Notes: a model not told the origin generated them from the letters alone. A DNA stretch of 42,947 nt from Candidatus Muiribacterium halophilum (GCA_002869225.1 PKTG01000053.1:1-42947), one strand, 5' to 3'; positions 22,424 through 32,046 are shown, counted from the stretch's first letter. Numbers and translations: made by a program.

Positions 22424-25400
22424 TTGAGTTTCAGCCTGTTTTCCTTTTCTTTGTTTTCACTCTCAAAAAAAAGATTTTTATTAAACTTATATTCGAGGCC
22501 AAAAGAGTCTTCAGTTTCAATAAGACCTTTATTGTAGTTTAGTGAGACCCTCTCGTTTAAATCTTTTTTTATTCTTAGATCGACTCCATCGTCATCACTT
22601 TTCAAATCTACACTATCAAAATTGAACCCCTTTGTAAATCTTTTAAGAAGATTTTTTTCAGCTCCTAAAAAATTCACAAGCTTTGACCTATTACCATTTG
22701 CCTCAAGCACCGAAAAAATACTTGTAGCCTTAAGTTGCTCATAGATCTCATCGAGTTCCATTGGCGGATCAGAATAAAAGTAAGTGTTTCTATCAAGTGC
22801 ACTTCCTTTTATCGAAACATAAATAGTCGCATCCTTTATTTCTCTTGAAAAAAGAAGATCCATCCAAATATAGGAACTAAGATCTTTAAAGGATCTATCT
22901 TTTTTGACCTTTTCTTTTGTTGCATCATTGACTTTGAATTCCGTATCAAGACTTCCGCTTGAGCCGGTTATCCTTATTTTTTTCTCAGTGGTATCATCTT
23001 TTATATCAACAGAAGAAAGCACACCTTCAACTACTTTAAAGTTGTTTCCAAGCATATCTATCTTTACTTCATACACATCAATATAAACATCGTTTTTATT
23101 ATCATTATAGGAATAATCTATTTTCCCTTTGGATTTGAAAGTATTTCCATTATATTTAAGAAGAAGATCAGAAAAAGTAAGATCAACAAACTCGGGTATT
23201 AAAGAATTTCCATCTTTTGGTATCTTATATATATTTATTGTTCCCTGATCCAGCGATCCACTTACACCATATACTATTTTTGCACCATCATTTTTCACAT
23301 CTATCTTAATATCACCGTTTCCTTCAAATGAAAATTCCGGCTTCTTTATGCTGATCTTTGAACCTTTCTTTACATCCAAAAAAAGTTCGTATCTTGAAAA
23401 CATATCATAAGCTTTTCCATTGACCGAAACATTGGCATCATTATATTTTATAAAGCAATCCTTAAGTTCAATCTCATTTCCGTTAAAGATAAATTTTCCA
23501 TCAGCTGTCATATCTTTAAATTTATCGATCTGTGCATTATCAAAAAGCATTGACCCGGTTATATTATTATCTTTTCCCTTTATTCTTAGAACTTTATTAT
23601 TAAAGGTTATTAGATCGTTTATTTTCAGTGGTTTATTTCCAAGATATTCAACTTCATAATTTATACCTTTATCATCTTTTAGCATTGAAAGCTTTAAAGT
23701 GTCATATCCATCTTTGAAACTAAGTCCTTCTACCTCTAAAGTACCTTTTGAAAAGCTTATTTCACCAGTATCATACATCATATTCCTTTCGAGAAAGGAA
23801 AAACTTGCAAGGACAGGTCTCAAATAAAAGCCTTTTTTTGTTGTACCTATTAATGCCTTTTTTATATTAAAAGAAAATTTCTCTTTCCTGATCTTTCCTT
23901 CATATAGTAGATTTTTTATCTCTCCATAATATTCATCCTGTTCTCTTTTGATCTCGATTGTCTTTTCACCGGAACATGCGTTTACACAAAACCTATCAAG
24001 ATCAAAAGCATATTCAAGATGCTTATAGGAAAAATCATACAATGCCAGTTCCTTAATAATTCCTTTAATAAGTTTTTCAGAACTATTTAAAATTATCTCA
24101 CCTTCAACAGCTTTCACTCTAATATTCTCAGCATCGATCTCATCTATTTTAAATCTATAATCCGCATCGATTTTAAGGGAATCAAGAAAATCTGCAGAAA
24201 AATATCCATTTTCCGACGATACGGATATTTTTCTTGAATTTAAATCAAATTCTCCATGCATATCATCTTTATAAAATGGAAGATCCAGGATTATCTCAGC
24301 ATCTTTTTTTGATGGATTTAAAGAGATCTCTAATACGTTTTCTATATCAAAGAACAGTCTTCCTGTATAATTCAGTTTAAAAGGAAATATCTTTTCAGCA
24401 AATCTGATAAAAGATCTATCTGTTGAAAAAGAAAAAGTCTCTTTATCAAATTTATAATCTCCCCAAAAACTCAACATATCTTTAAAGTTAACTCTGAAAT
24501 TTCCACTTAATCTTTGAAGAGAAAGATATATTATAGCATTCAGATTAGTAGAGTTTATTTGAATCTTTACATCCTGATCTTTTACTATGTTTATCTTATA
24601 ATCTCCAAATTTATAATTGCCATCCATCTTTAATGATTTATCCAATCCATAGATATGAAAATTATTTGAATCATCATCAGGATCTTTGAGTTTAAGGTCC
24701 ATTGAATGACGACTTTTTCTAAAACCACTCATAAGATAATTTTTTCCTTTAATAAGAAAACTACTTTTATTAAATCTCCTTATGTCATCCTCTACCAATA
24801 TTTTACCGTTAAAATCTTTAAGAGTAAGAGGCATATTATCAAAGTTAATATCCACATCATAAAAGACGACCTCACCTTGTAATGACTCTTTGTTATTTAA
24901 GAACTCAAAACTAAGCTTTGCATCAAAAAGACCTTTTCCATATTTCATTGACGGGAAATCCCTCAGGAAATTTTCATATTTTTTGACCTTCTGTTCCTTC
25001 AGTTGTATCTCACCTTTAAGAAGGTTCCCTGTCCTTCTTACTATAAACTTAAGATTATCTGAAAGAAGTCTAAAAAACTTTCCAGATTTTATATACGGGA
25101 AAAATTCACCTGAACAACTATTTAAGACTAAATTATTTTTTGTACCTTTATATATGAGATCTTTTATATCAATATCCACATTATAAAAAAAGATAGAAAG
25201 ATTTTTCATGCTATTTAGATCGGATCCTTGTTCTGATGGTACAACGCCCTTAAGCTCACCATTTGAAAAAGTGAGTTTGATATTATACGAGAGATTACTT
25301 ATTGTCCTTAATATATCAAGTGATATTCTTAGTCTATCAAATTTAGCATCTAATAGGCCTTTTTTACTTAAAATTATCTGATTGAGTTCTATTCCCAAAG

Positions 25401-25572
25401 CACCAGCTTTTTTTATTTTGAATTTTACATCAAAACCATTATCTTCAAGGACTTTTACATTTTTCTTCAGTTGATTTCTTATAAAAAACTCTACTTCATC
25501 TGAAATAGAAAAAGAGAATAATAACAATATTAAAGATAAAACTATCATAGTGAGAATGATGATCTTTTGCAT
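22405..25572 (-). CDS. tamB: TamB/AsmA-like translocation and assembly protein
   Basis: A 1055-residue protein with one N-terminal membrane anchor (residues 4-24). Then comes a very long periplasmic region of repeating beta strands, as in the lipid-transport 'bridge' proteins. The last 100 residues (GFNFDSVDLKSDDDGVDLRI, RVSLNYNKGL, FGLEYKFNKNLFFESE) match the TamB C-terminal domain (DUF490). It would span the periplasm, moving phospholipid or helping barrel assembly. It is encoded just upstream of bamA with overlapping frames, suggesting that the two products act together. Start ATG follows GAGGG. Similarity outside the C-terminal domain is low, as is normal for the family. Confidence 0.88.
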   Translation of the reverse strand: MQKIIILTMIVLSLILLLFSFSISDEVEFFIRNQLKKNVKVLEDNGFDVKFKIKKAGALGIELNQIILSKKGLLDAKFDRLRISLDILRTISNLSYNIKLTFSNGELKGVVPSEQGSDLNSMKNLSIFFYNVDIDIKDLIYKGTKNNLVLNSCSGEFFPYIKSGKFFRLLSDNLKFIVRRTGNLLKGEIQLKEQKVKKYENFLRDFPSMKYGKGLFDAKLSFEFLNNKESLQGEVVFYDVDINFDNMPLTLKDFNGKILVEDDIRRFNKSSFLIKGKNYLMSGFRKSRHSMDLKLKDPDDDSNNFHIYGLDKSLKMDGNYKFGDYKINIVKDQDVKIQINSTNLNAIIYLSLQRLSGNFRVNFKDMLSFWGDYKFDKETFSFSTDRSFIRFAEKIFPFKLNYTGRLFFDIENVLEISLNPSKKDAEIILDLPFYKDDMHGEFDLNSRKISVSSENGYFSADFLDSLKIDADYRFKIDEIDAENIRVKAVEGEIILNSSEKLIKGIIKELALYDFSYKHLEYAFDLDRFCVNACSGEKTIEIKREQDEYYGEIKNLLYEGKIRKEKFSFNIKKALIGTTKKGFYLRPVLASFSFLERNMMYDTGEISFSKGTLEVEGLSFKDGYDTLKLSMLKDDKGINYEVEYLGNKPLKINDLITFNNKVLRIKGKDNNITGSMLFDNAQIDKFKDMTADGKFIFNGNEIELKDCFIKYNDANVSVNGKAYDMFSRYELFLDVKKGSKISIKKPEFSFEGNGDIKIDVKNDGAKIVYGVSGSLDQGTINIYKIPKDGNSLIPEFVDLTFSDLLLKYNGNTFKSKGKIDYSYNDNKNDVYIDVYEVKIDMLGNNFKVVEGVLSSVDIKDDTTEKKIRITGSSGSLDTEFKVNDATKEKVKKDRSFKDLSSYIWMDLLFSREIKDATIYVSIKGSALDRNTYFYSDPPMELDEIYEQLKATSIFSVLEANGNRSKLVNFLGAEKNLLKRFTKGFNFDSVDLKSDDDGVDLRIKKDLNERVSLNYNKGLIETEDSFGLEYKFNKNLFFESENKEKENRLKLKWKIEF

Positions 25573-25688
25573 TTACCCTCTTTTTTTTGCGTTTATCGCG
25601 TTATTATTGTTAAAGCGTTTGTAGTTTCGATTCTTCGCATCACACTTTACGCATCACGTTTATCGAAATATCGTGTTTTTTCTGCTTT
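25573..25688. other. Intergenic region between mlaD and tamB with short repeats
   Basis: A 116-bp gap. On the minus strand GTGATGCG occurs twice (TGATGCGTAAAGTGTGATGCG), and CACG...CGTG (near 25658-25674) forms a weak inverted repeat next to a plus-strand T-run. No convincing promoter or ORF is seen. Confidence 0.3.
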
Positions 25689-26927
25689 TTAGTTTTTTGT
25701 TGTTATTGAAAATTCCATATCCTTATCTTCAAGTACATCAAGATATTTAAATCCAAAACCAAATCTGTCGTCTATTTTATAATCAAGTTTAAAGTTAAAG
25801 ATATTATCATTAATATCGGTATTATAAAACGACATATCATATCTGTTCTTTTTCATCCAAAAACCTAATCCAGGTTTTGCATCAAGTATTCCTCCAAACA
25901 TATATGATGTATCATCCATTGTTTTCCCCATAATAAGATTAAAATCATTACCATAACCTATTTTATCTACACCTATAGAATAATATTTTCCATAACCTTT
26001 ATCAAATATCATGCTAAAATCAGAATAGAACTTATCATCAAAATCCGCATAGGTCATTGAGAAGGTTGACTCTACCTTAAAGCTGTTAAATGATTCGACA
26101 AGGTTAATCATTGAATTCTTATCGGAGTTCATTATATTATTTATTTTCTCAGTCGTACTTTTAATATTTTCAGTTATATCTCTTACATTACCAATACTCA
26201 TATCTATATCATCAGACCTATTCTCAACAACTTTTATAACACTGTTAAATCTTGCCATTACCTCTTTCATGTTCTTTAAAGTGCCTTTTAGTTCGGGTCC
26301 TACATCATCCATATTCTGATTAAGTCTTTTAATAAAACCGTCAAGATCCGATCCAAGACCAACTATTCGATTATTAAGGTTATCAACAAACTCAGAAGAT
26401 CTTTTAGTTGTCTGCTCAAGATTCCCAAAAATATTATCAACTTTGTTTTCATTTCTTGTAATAAGATTATTTAACTTCTCAATAGTAAAAAGCATCTCAT
26501 CCGAGAGTTTATTGACAGAGACAAGCAATCTGTCAAAAGAATAACTTTCCACTCCATGTAAGGTCTCACCGTTTTTGAGTTCCTTACCGGATGCTTTAGG
26601 ATCAGCCTCAATATCTACATATTTTTCTCCAACTATACCACCGGTCTTTATTGATATCTTTATACCTTCTTTAAGAGGTACATCACGATCAAAAGAAAGT
26701 CTTACCCTGATCTTCCTATCGAAAAAATCTATTCCTCTAACCGAACCACACTGTACACCATTAAAATATACTAAAGCCCCATCAGCTAGGGCATCAACAT
26801 GATCAAAAAGCACAAAAACAGATTTTTTTTCCTTAAAAACAGCGCAGTCGTCGACATAAAATATCATACTCCCCAGGACGATAAGCGCCATAAGGACAAA
26901 TATTCCGTTTATTACAGCTTTATTCAT
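25689..26927 (-). CDS. mlaD: MCE domain substrate-binding protein MlaD-like
   Basis: Periplasmic lipid-binding subunit of an Mla-type ABC transporter for phospholipid traffic at the outer membrane. The 412 residues have one N-terminal membrane anchor (about 4-26). An MCE domain follows (about 36-115: VFVLFDHVDALADGALVYFNGVQCGSVRGI and IKTGGIVGEKYVDIE). Next is a helical region with repeated NLN/NMDD patterns (about 135-270), then a Tyr/Phe/Asp-rich beta C-terminal part (about 290-410) that looks barrel-like or outer-membrane facing. It is longer than E. coli MlaD (183) because of the added C-terminal half. It overlaps mlaF by 8 bp. Confidence 0.92.
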   Translation of the reverse strand: MNKAVINGIFVLMALIVLGSMIFYVDDCAVFKEKKSVFVLFDHVDALADGALVYFNGVQCGSVRGIDFFDRKIRVRLSFDRDVPLKEGIKISIKTGGIVGEKYVDIEADPKASGKELKNGETLHGVESYSFDRLLVSVNKLSDEMLFTIEKLNNLITRNENKVDNIFGNLEQTTKRSSEFVDNLNNRIVGLGSDLDGFIKRLNQNMDDVGPELKGTLKNMKEVMARFNSVIKVVENRSDDIDMSIGNVRDITENIKSTTEKINNIMNSDKNSMINLVESFNSFKVESTFSMTYADFDDKFYSDFSMIFDKGYGKYYSIGVDKIGYGNDFNLIMGKTMDDTSYMFGGILDAKPGLGFWMKKNRYDMSFYNTDINDNIFNFKLDYKIDDRFGFGFKYLDVLEDKDMEFSITTKN

Positions 26928-27660
26928 CTATTTCACCTTCCAGTATAAGTCTTGTCTCTTTTAATTTACTATTTCTGATCTCATCCATAGTACCCAACTC
27001 TTTAATTACTCCCTCAGAGTGTATCGCTATAGTATCGGCTATTCTATAAGCCGAGTTTACATCATGTGTTATTACAATAGAAGTTGTGTTTCTTTTTATC
27101 TGAGTCTCTTTAATAAGTCTATCAATATTTCTTACCATAATAGCATCAAGACCTGTTGTGGGTTCATCATAAATAAGGATCTCAGGCTCAAGCACAAGAG
27201 CTCTAGCAAGAGCTACACGTTTTTTCATTCCTCCCGATAATTCTGCCGGAAATACATATGCACTATCGGTAAGCTGAAGTTCATCAAGCACTGAAAAAAC
27301 TATTTTTTTTATTTCTTTTTTATCTATCTTATAATTATATTTAAGACCAAAAGCTATATTATCATAAACGTTTAGATAATCAAAAAGAGCTGCATTTTGA
27401 AACACCATTCCAAATCTTCTTCTGTATTTTCTAAGTTTAGAAAAATCGTCAAAAACAAGCTGTTCATCACGATAAAAGACATCCCCAAAATCAGGCTTAA
27501 AAAGTCCCACCATTATCTTCATAAGGACAGATTTACCACAACCAGACCTTCCCATGATACAGATACACTCACCTTCCTTTACGGAAAGATCAAGACCTTT
27601 AAGTATCTCTTTTCCTTTAAAACTCTTATAAACATTTTTTACTTTTATTATTTCATTCAT
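26920..27660 (-). CDS. mlaF: Mla-type ABC transporter ATP-binding protein
   Basis: Cytoplasmic ATPase of the lipid transporter. The 246 residues carry Walker A GRSGCGKS (37-44), a Q-loop (FGMVFQNAALFDYL, 83-96), the ABC signature LSGGMKKRVALARAL (141-155), Walker B ILIYDEP (161-167) and the switch His in VITHD. The phrase TTGLDAI and the signature LSGGM are typical of MlaF. It lies between mlaE (12 bp upstream) and mlaD (8-bp overlap), forming a compact mlaEFD set. Confidence 0.95.
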   Translation of the reverse strand: MNEIIKVKNVYKSFKGKEILKGLDLSVKEGECICIMGRSGCGKSVLMKIMVGLFKPDFGDVFYRDEQLVFDDFSKLRKYRRRFGMVFQNAALFDYLNVYDNIAFGLKYNYKIDKKEIKKIVFSVLDELQLTDSAYVFPAELSGGMKKRVALARALVLEPEILIYDEPTTGLDAIMVRNIDRLIKETQIKRNTTSIVITHDVNSAYRIADTIAIHSEGVIKELGTMDEIRNSKLKETRLILEGEIDE

Positions 27661-27672
27661 AAATATTAGCCT

Positions 27673-28458
27673 TTATCCATACATAAACACATAAAAATAT
27701 TTTAAAAATACTGCCAAAAAATAATCAAGGACAAGAATAGATATAATAGATAACACTACAGAAGTGGTAGAAGCATTACCAACACCCTTTGCTCCACCAG
27801 AGGTCCTGATTCCGTTAAAACATGATATAAGCGAGATCACAAAACCAAAAACGATCGCTTTAAATATACCACTCATAAGGTCATATCTTTCAACCCATTG
27901 AATTATGGAGTTTTGAAATGATACTAAAGTGATACCAACCTGTGAAACAGCAACAAATGCTCCACCTAAAACTGCAACAAAATCTGCATATATGACAAGT
28001 ATAGGTACCATTATTATAGAAGCTAGTATTTTTGGCACTGTTAAATAAGAAAAAGGATTTACAGACAACATTACAAGCGCATCCACCTGCTCTGAAATAC
28101 GCATTGTACCTATCTCAGCTGCCATAGCTGATCCAACCCTTCCTGCGATGATAATCGATACAAGAACAGGAGATAGTTCTCTGAAAAGAGCAAGAGCTAC
28201 AACTCCTCCTATATAGGATTGTGCTCCCATCTTCATAAAGTTAAAACCGACCTGAACAACAAAGACCATACCCGTAAAAAGACCAGCAAGAGTGACAACA
28301 CCAAGCGATCTGACTCCAATAGAATACAGTTCTGATATCAGTTGATCCCAATAAAATCTTTCTCTATATAAAGCGAGGATATTACTTTTCAGAAAGAAAA
28401 GAAGCTCTCCTAAAGCTTCAAGAATCTTTATTATCCATCGCGGGATAAATAACCTCAT
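27673..28458 (-). CDS. mlaE: Mla-type ABC transporter permease
   Basis: Inner-membrane permease of the lipid transporter, 261 residues with five to six hydrophobic segments. Family motifs are SLGVVTLAGLFTGMVFVVQ, FRELSPVLVSIIIAGRVGSAMAAEIGTMRISEQVDAL and the closing region GNASTTSVVLSIISILVLDYFLA. The GxMRxxEQxDAL element couples to the ATPase in this family. Its start overlaps the S55 peptidase gene by 41 bp, so the two are likely coupled. The first 20 residues resemble an amphipathic helix (IPRWIIKILEALGELLFFL), as in other MlaE proteins. Confidence 0.94.
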   Translation of the reverse strand: MRLFIPRWIIKILEALGELLFFLKSNILALYRERFYWDQLISELYSIGVRSLGVVTLAGLFTGMVFVVQVGFNFMKMGAQSYIGGVVALALFRELSPVLVSIIIAGRVGSAMAAEIGTMRISEQVDALVMLSVNPFSYLTVPKILASIIMVPILVIYADFVAVLGGAFVAVSQVGITLVSFQNSIIQWVERYDLMSGIFKAIVFGFVISLISCFNGIRTSGGAKGVGNASTTSVVLSIISILVLDYFLAVFLKYFYVFMYG

Positions 28459-29908
28459 TTATTTCTCCATCAATTATATATTTAGTCCTTATGTGATATT
28501 CATTTGTCAATCCGTTACTATACTCGACAGAAATGATAATATCATAAGAGGATTCTTCGATATTAAAAACAAACTCCTCAATGTTTTCAGGGTCAGTCCT
28601 TAGGTATGTTGTTGGAGTCCGAACTATTAATTTTTTTATATCTTTTATATCTTCAATAGGGATCTCTATATCCGCTTTGCCTTTCCTGAATATTCTTCCT
28701 TTGACTATAAGAGAATCTTCCTTTAAATAAGTCTTAAAAGGTATAAATCGATCAATATCATGTATTCTTACCCTAAGATCCACAGAATGTATTACAACTC
28801 CAGAAAAAGGATTTTCAAAAAACATATTTATAGTCTCGTAAACCTGAGATGAAAGTTCACTTCTAATATCTATCTTTGCAGCGATCTTTTTAGAATTTAT
28901 TTGTATCTTGTAAACATCATCATCTCCAAGAGATACATCCATTGAAAGATCATAATCTATAGTGCTTCTACAACCATCAGGAAATATTTTTTCTGAAGAT
29001 GAAAAAACAAGAGAATCAAAGACTTTTAAAAAGATTCTAGGATCCTTTACTATTCTATATCTAAAATCTTTTTCATCATCTCCTTTTATATATTCTATAA
29101 AAAAAGGTATTGTTAAAGGGTATTTTTCCAGTTCTCCTTTTATTCCATATCTTCCATCGTACTCTACAAGACCTATTGTCTTTTGTGGGATTCCGATCTT
29201 AAAACCGCCCTGATTTTCAAAATCACATCCCAGGATAAAAGCTTTTGATAAAAAATAATTAACTTTCCCCATGTTAAAGACCTGATGTCCGAAAGCATAA
29301 AATCTATTTTTTTCTACCATAGATAAAGTTCCAAGCATTCCGATGTCAGTATCACCTTTTACAAGTGATACTACAACAGGTGATCCTGGTTCTACATTTG
29401 AATCCAAACTTTTTAATGAAAGGTCAAAAGACGGTAATGACACAACCTTTAAACCTGTTCTTTTCTGTAATATGTTTGCAGAAGCTATATCTTCAGTTAT
29501 AAACAAACTTTGATCTATCGAATTTGGTACTGATGAAAAAGCCATATAATCATCTTCCTGCTTTATCTTCTCTATCTTTGTACATATACCGAATCTTCCC
29601 GTTGTCCCAAATACATAGGACAAGACACCAATAGTATTTCCATCAACTAATAAAGGAGAACCACTCATTCCTGGTATCAACCTTTTTTCATTCTCAACAC
29701 ATTCAATAAAAAAAGAGTTTCCTGGAACAGTCGAATTATCAACACTCAATGGTCTATCTTCAAGACTGTAGAGCACTTCGACTTTTATTTTTGAGACAAT
29801 ATCCTCTTTTAATGTAGTTAAAATAAAGCCTTCTTTTGCATTACAAAAGATCACTATAAGAAATATTATAAGACTAATCAGCCCTTTTTTCGATAATGAT
29901 AGCACCAT
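28418..29908 (-). CDS. SpoIVB-type (S55) peptidase domain protein
   Basis: Probably an exported serine peptidase of family S55. It has an N-terminal hydrophobic segment (GLISLIIFLIVIFCN, near residues 9-23). The nucleophile motif LIPGMSGSPLLVDGNTIGVL is at about residues 78-97, and a histidine motif FYAFGHQVFNMG is near 203-214. In B. subtilis SpoIVB the histidine block precedes the GMSGSP block, so the order here is swapped, as seems usual in S55 proteins of diderm bacteria. The C-terminal half looks beta-rich, with no recognised domain. The ATG at 29908 has AAGGGA 5 nt before it and is preferred to an ATG at 29929. Its place between an exported glycosidase and mlaE suggests envelope rather than sporulation work. 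Confidence 0.75.
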   Translation of the reverse strand: MVLSLSKKGLISLIIFLIVIFCNAKEGFILTTLKEDIVSKIKVEVLYSLEDRPLSVDNSTVPGNSFFIECVENEKRLIPGMSGSPLLVDGNTIGVLSYVFGTTGRFGICTKIEKIKQEDDYMAFSSVPNSIDQSLFITEDIASANILQKRTGLKVVSLPSFDLSLKSLDSNVEPGSPVVVSLVKGDTDIGMLGTLSMVEKNRFYAFGHQVFNMGKVNYFLSKAFILGCDFENQGGFKIGIPQKTIGLVEYDGRYGIKGELEKYPLTIPFFIEYIKGDDEKDFRYRIVKDPRIFLKVFDSLVFSSSEKIFPDGCRSTIDYDLSMDVSLGDDDVYKIQINSKKIAAKIDIRSELSSQVYETINMFFENPFSGVVIHSVDLRVRIHDIDRFIPFKTYLKEDSLIVKGRIFRKGKADIEIPIEDIKDIKKLIVRTPTTYLRTDPENIEEFVFNIEESSYDIIISVEYSNGLTNEYHIRTKYIIDGEINEVIYPAMDNKDS

Positions 29909-31190
29909 TAAGTTCCCTTTCCTGACCATCCGATGGTCTGTTTATTAAAGAATCATCGATTACCATAGTAGTAGAACCGCCACCATCAAGGTTCATTGCA
30001 TCGATACAGCCAAGTGAGTGCATGAATCTGGCAAACTCTTTAAGACTAAGGCCGATACTATAACCTTTTTGCCTTCCATCTACCACAGCCATTATGATAT
30101 TTCCGTTTTTATCAATACCTATACCTGTCCTTGGCGCTTTCTGGATAACAAGATTTGGTTTAAACTTTTCCTGGACATCTCTTACATCTATCTCGCTATC
30201 TTTTACAAGTCGTGGTCCACCACCTATTGCGTATCTGACATCCTTCATTTTTTCTTCAAGTGATATCTGAAACTCTACTTTATCCATAAACCTCATATCT
30301 GAAAACTCATCAAGCAAATCATCATCATGTATAGAAATAACATAACCATCAGGAGGAATATAAGAGTTTCTGGTGGAAAGTTCAATAACTCTATCCTTTA
30401 TCATAGCTATTTCAAGACCAATACTATCAGTATTAGTTCTTCTTCCAAATTCAGGTGTATAAATTATGAGTGAATCTTCAAATTTCTTTTGATTTATTCC
30501 ATCGATCTTATATTTCTTCTTCTTGTAAATAAAATACGGATCTATCTCTGGAGTCGTTATAAACCATTTACTATTATCCGTTATACAAAAAACACTTCTT
30601 TTATATACTGGAAGACTTACTATCTTATGATTTATTATTATAGTACCGAGAGGTTGACCATTCCATGAAAAAAAAGCTCCATTTATTGCAGCTATAGCAT
30701 TATATTTTTTTGCGAGTTTTGAAAGAGGTAATCTCTTAAAGATCTGGAAGTCTGCAAGTGCAACTCTTAAAGATATGTCCTGATCCGGTGATATTCTTGC
30801 TACATATGCCACCTGTTTTCCTGATTTTGTAGAAAACGTCTTTTTCTCAAAAGCTATCTCTTTTGGTATCTTAACTGCAAATACACTTAATGATATAAAC
30901 AACAGAATAAGAGTAGGAAACTTCCTTTTAAAAAACGATATCTTTCTATCGAAATTCGTCTTTTTATCGATTATCTGAACCTCCGTCATATAGCTTACCT
31001 TTTCTTCAAAAGAAGTTTTTATATGGACTTCTTTTTTTATAAAAGGAATATCCTCGATTATCCTTTTATTTTGAAAAACAGAAGTTATTTTTTCGTTCTT
31101 TTCCTTTATATTGGTTATTATTGGAATATTTTCCTTATATATCTTGATATCTTTAGAAAAAAGCTTTTTTATTTTCTCAGCAAGCTTCAT
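29874..31190 (-). CDS. phosphodiester glycosidase (NAGPA-like) family protein
   Basis: A 438-residue protein with an unusually long charged N-terminal region (about 1-88), one membrane segment (FPTLILLFISLSVFAV, about 90-105) and an extracytoplasmic C-terminal catalytic domain. The motifs YAIGGGPRLVKDSEI, APRTGIGIDKNGNIIMAVVDGRQ and MNLDGGGSTTMVID (near the C-terminus) are diagnostic of the phosphodiester glycosidase family (PF09992), which includes the human lysosomal uncovering enzyme. Its substrate here is unknown; a cell-wall or glycan phosphodiester is a guess. An alternative start at ATG 30989 would remove most of the cytoplasmic tail. It begins 2 bp after the upstream gene and overlaps the S55 gene. 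Confidence 0.85.
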   Translation of the reverse strand: MKLAEKIKKLFSKDIKIYKENIPIITNIKEKNEKITSVFQNKRIIEDIPFIKKEVHIKTSFEEKVSYMTEVQIIDKKTNFDRKISFFKRKFPTLILLFISLSVFAVKIPKEIAFEKKTFSTKSGKQVAYVARISPDQDISLRVALADFQIFKRLPLSKLAKKYNAIAAINGAFFSWNGQPLGTIIINHKIVSLPVYKRSVFCITDNSKWFITTPEIDPYFIYKKKKYKIDGINQKKFEDSLIIYTPEFGRRTNTDSIGLEIAMIKDRVIELSTRNSYIPPDGYVISIHDDDLLDEFSDMRFMDKVEFQISLEEKMKDVRYAIGGGPRLVKDSEIDVRDVQEKFKPNLVIQKAPRTGIGIDKNGNIIMAVVDGRQKGYSIGLSLKEFARFMHSLGCIDAMNLDGGGSTTMVIDDSLINRPSDGQERELNGAIIIEKRAD

Positions 31191-31192
31191 AT

Positions 31193-31711
31193 CTAAATGA
31201 CCTCTATAACTTTATCAAGCCTTTTGAACGGTTCAAGAATATCAAAATGATGTGATATCGCATGAGGTTTATCCTGAGAGAACTTTTCAGCAAAACTCTT
31301 TATCAGATCAGTATTTTTCAATCTTACTTTGGTAGGATTTCCAGAAAAAGAATGTTGTACCAGAAAATTATCTCCAGGAATCTCTCTGTACTCTCCAGCG
31401 CTTTCAAGGGGTTCTTCATCTGTTCCTGAGATCCAGACTACATTATCAAAATCTTCATATTCCAGAAAATCTTCATCTCTAACTAAAATATAATCAATAT
31501 TAAAATCTATTGTCTTAAAATATTTATCAAGTAGAACATTTAGTTTCAGATATTTATCAAGAGTGTCACCAAATATATATTTTTGATATTTTTCAACTTC
31601 TACAGCTTCAGTATATTTAAAATCCACAGGAATACCCTTTTCGTTTACTGAAAGAAATATTCCTCTTATATTCTCTTTTATCTTTTGAGTTATTATATAT
31701 GTAAATATCAT
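31193..31711 (-). CDS. conserved-looking protein of unknown function
   Basis: A 172-residue soluble protein without signal or membrane segment. The opening IRGIFLSVNEKGIPVDFKYTEAVEVEKYQKYIFGDTLDKYL looks like a folded alpha/beta domain, but I do not recognise the family. It overlaps the preceding gene by 4 bp (ATGA) and is followed after 2 bp by the glycosidase gene, so it bridges the flagellar-regulation and envelope clusters within one operon. It is acidic, with few cysteines and no evident catalytic motif. Confidence 0.7.
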   Translation of the reverse strand: MIFTYIITQKIKENIRGIFLSVNEKGIPVDFKYTEAVEVEKYQKYIFGDTLDKYLKLNVLLDKYFKTIDFNIDYILVRDEDFLEYEDFDNVVWISGTDEEPLESAGEYREIPGDNFLVQHSFSGNPTKVRLKNTDLIKSFAEKFSQDKPHAISHHFDILEPFKRLDKVIEVI

Positions 31712-32043
31712 AGCTTTATATCAATACTGCTTCCTCTATTATCTTTAGCATCTCCGAAGAGTTCTTTCATCTTACGAAGCTTTTCCTTTTCCTCTTCCTC
31801 TTTTTCTTTTTCTTTTTTCTTTCTTTTTTCTTCCTGTTCTTCATTATCCTTATCAGCTTCTACTTTACCATTTTCAGTTTCAGGAACTTTATGTACACTA
31901 CTTTTATCTTCTTCCTCAGCTTCCTTTAATACTTTTGGAAAAAGTGCCTGACCCTCCTGCTTAGCTTCCTCAGCAGCTTTAACTTTAGAACTCATCATAT
32001 TTTGAGCAATATGTGTGTTAATATCAACAGGATTTATTGGCAT
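31708..32043 (-). CDS. small charged coiled-coil protein of the fliA-fapA cluster
   Basis: 111 residues, dominated by Glu and Lys (a run of EEQEEKRKKKEKEKEEEEKE near 68-87) that predicts a coiled coil or disordered helix. The N-terminus MPINPVDINTHIAQNMM resembles small proteins encoded after fliA and DUF342 genes in clostridia, spirochaetes and Thermotogae (openings such as 'xIxPIDLQT'). That resemblance is from memory and is weak. No function can be given. It starts 3 bp after the DUF342 gene. Confidence 0.65.
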   Translation of the reverse strand: MPINPVDINTHIAQNMMSSKVKAAEEAKQEGQALFPKVLKEAEEEDKSSVHKVPETENGKVEADKDNEEQEEKRKKKEKEKEEEEKEKLRKMKELFGDAKDNRGSSIDIKL

Positions 32044-32046
32044 ATA

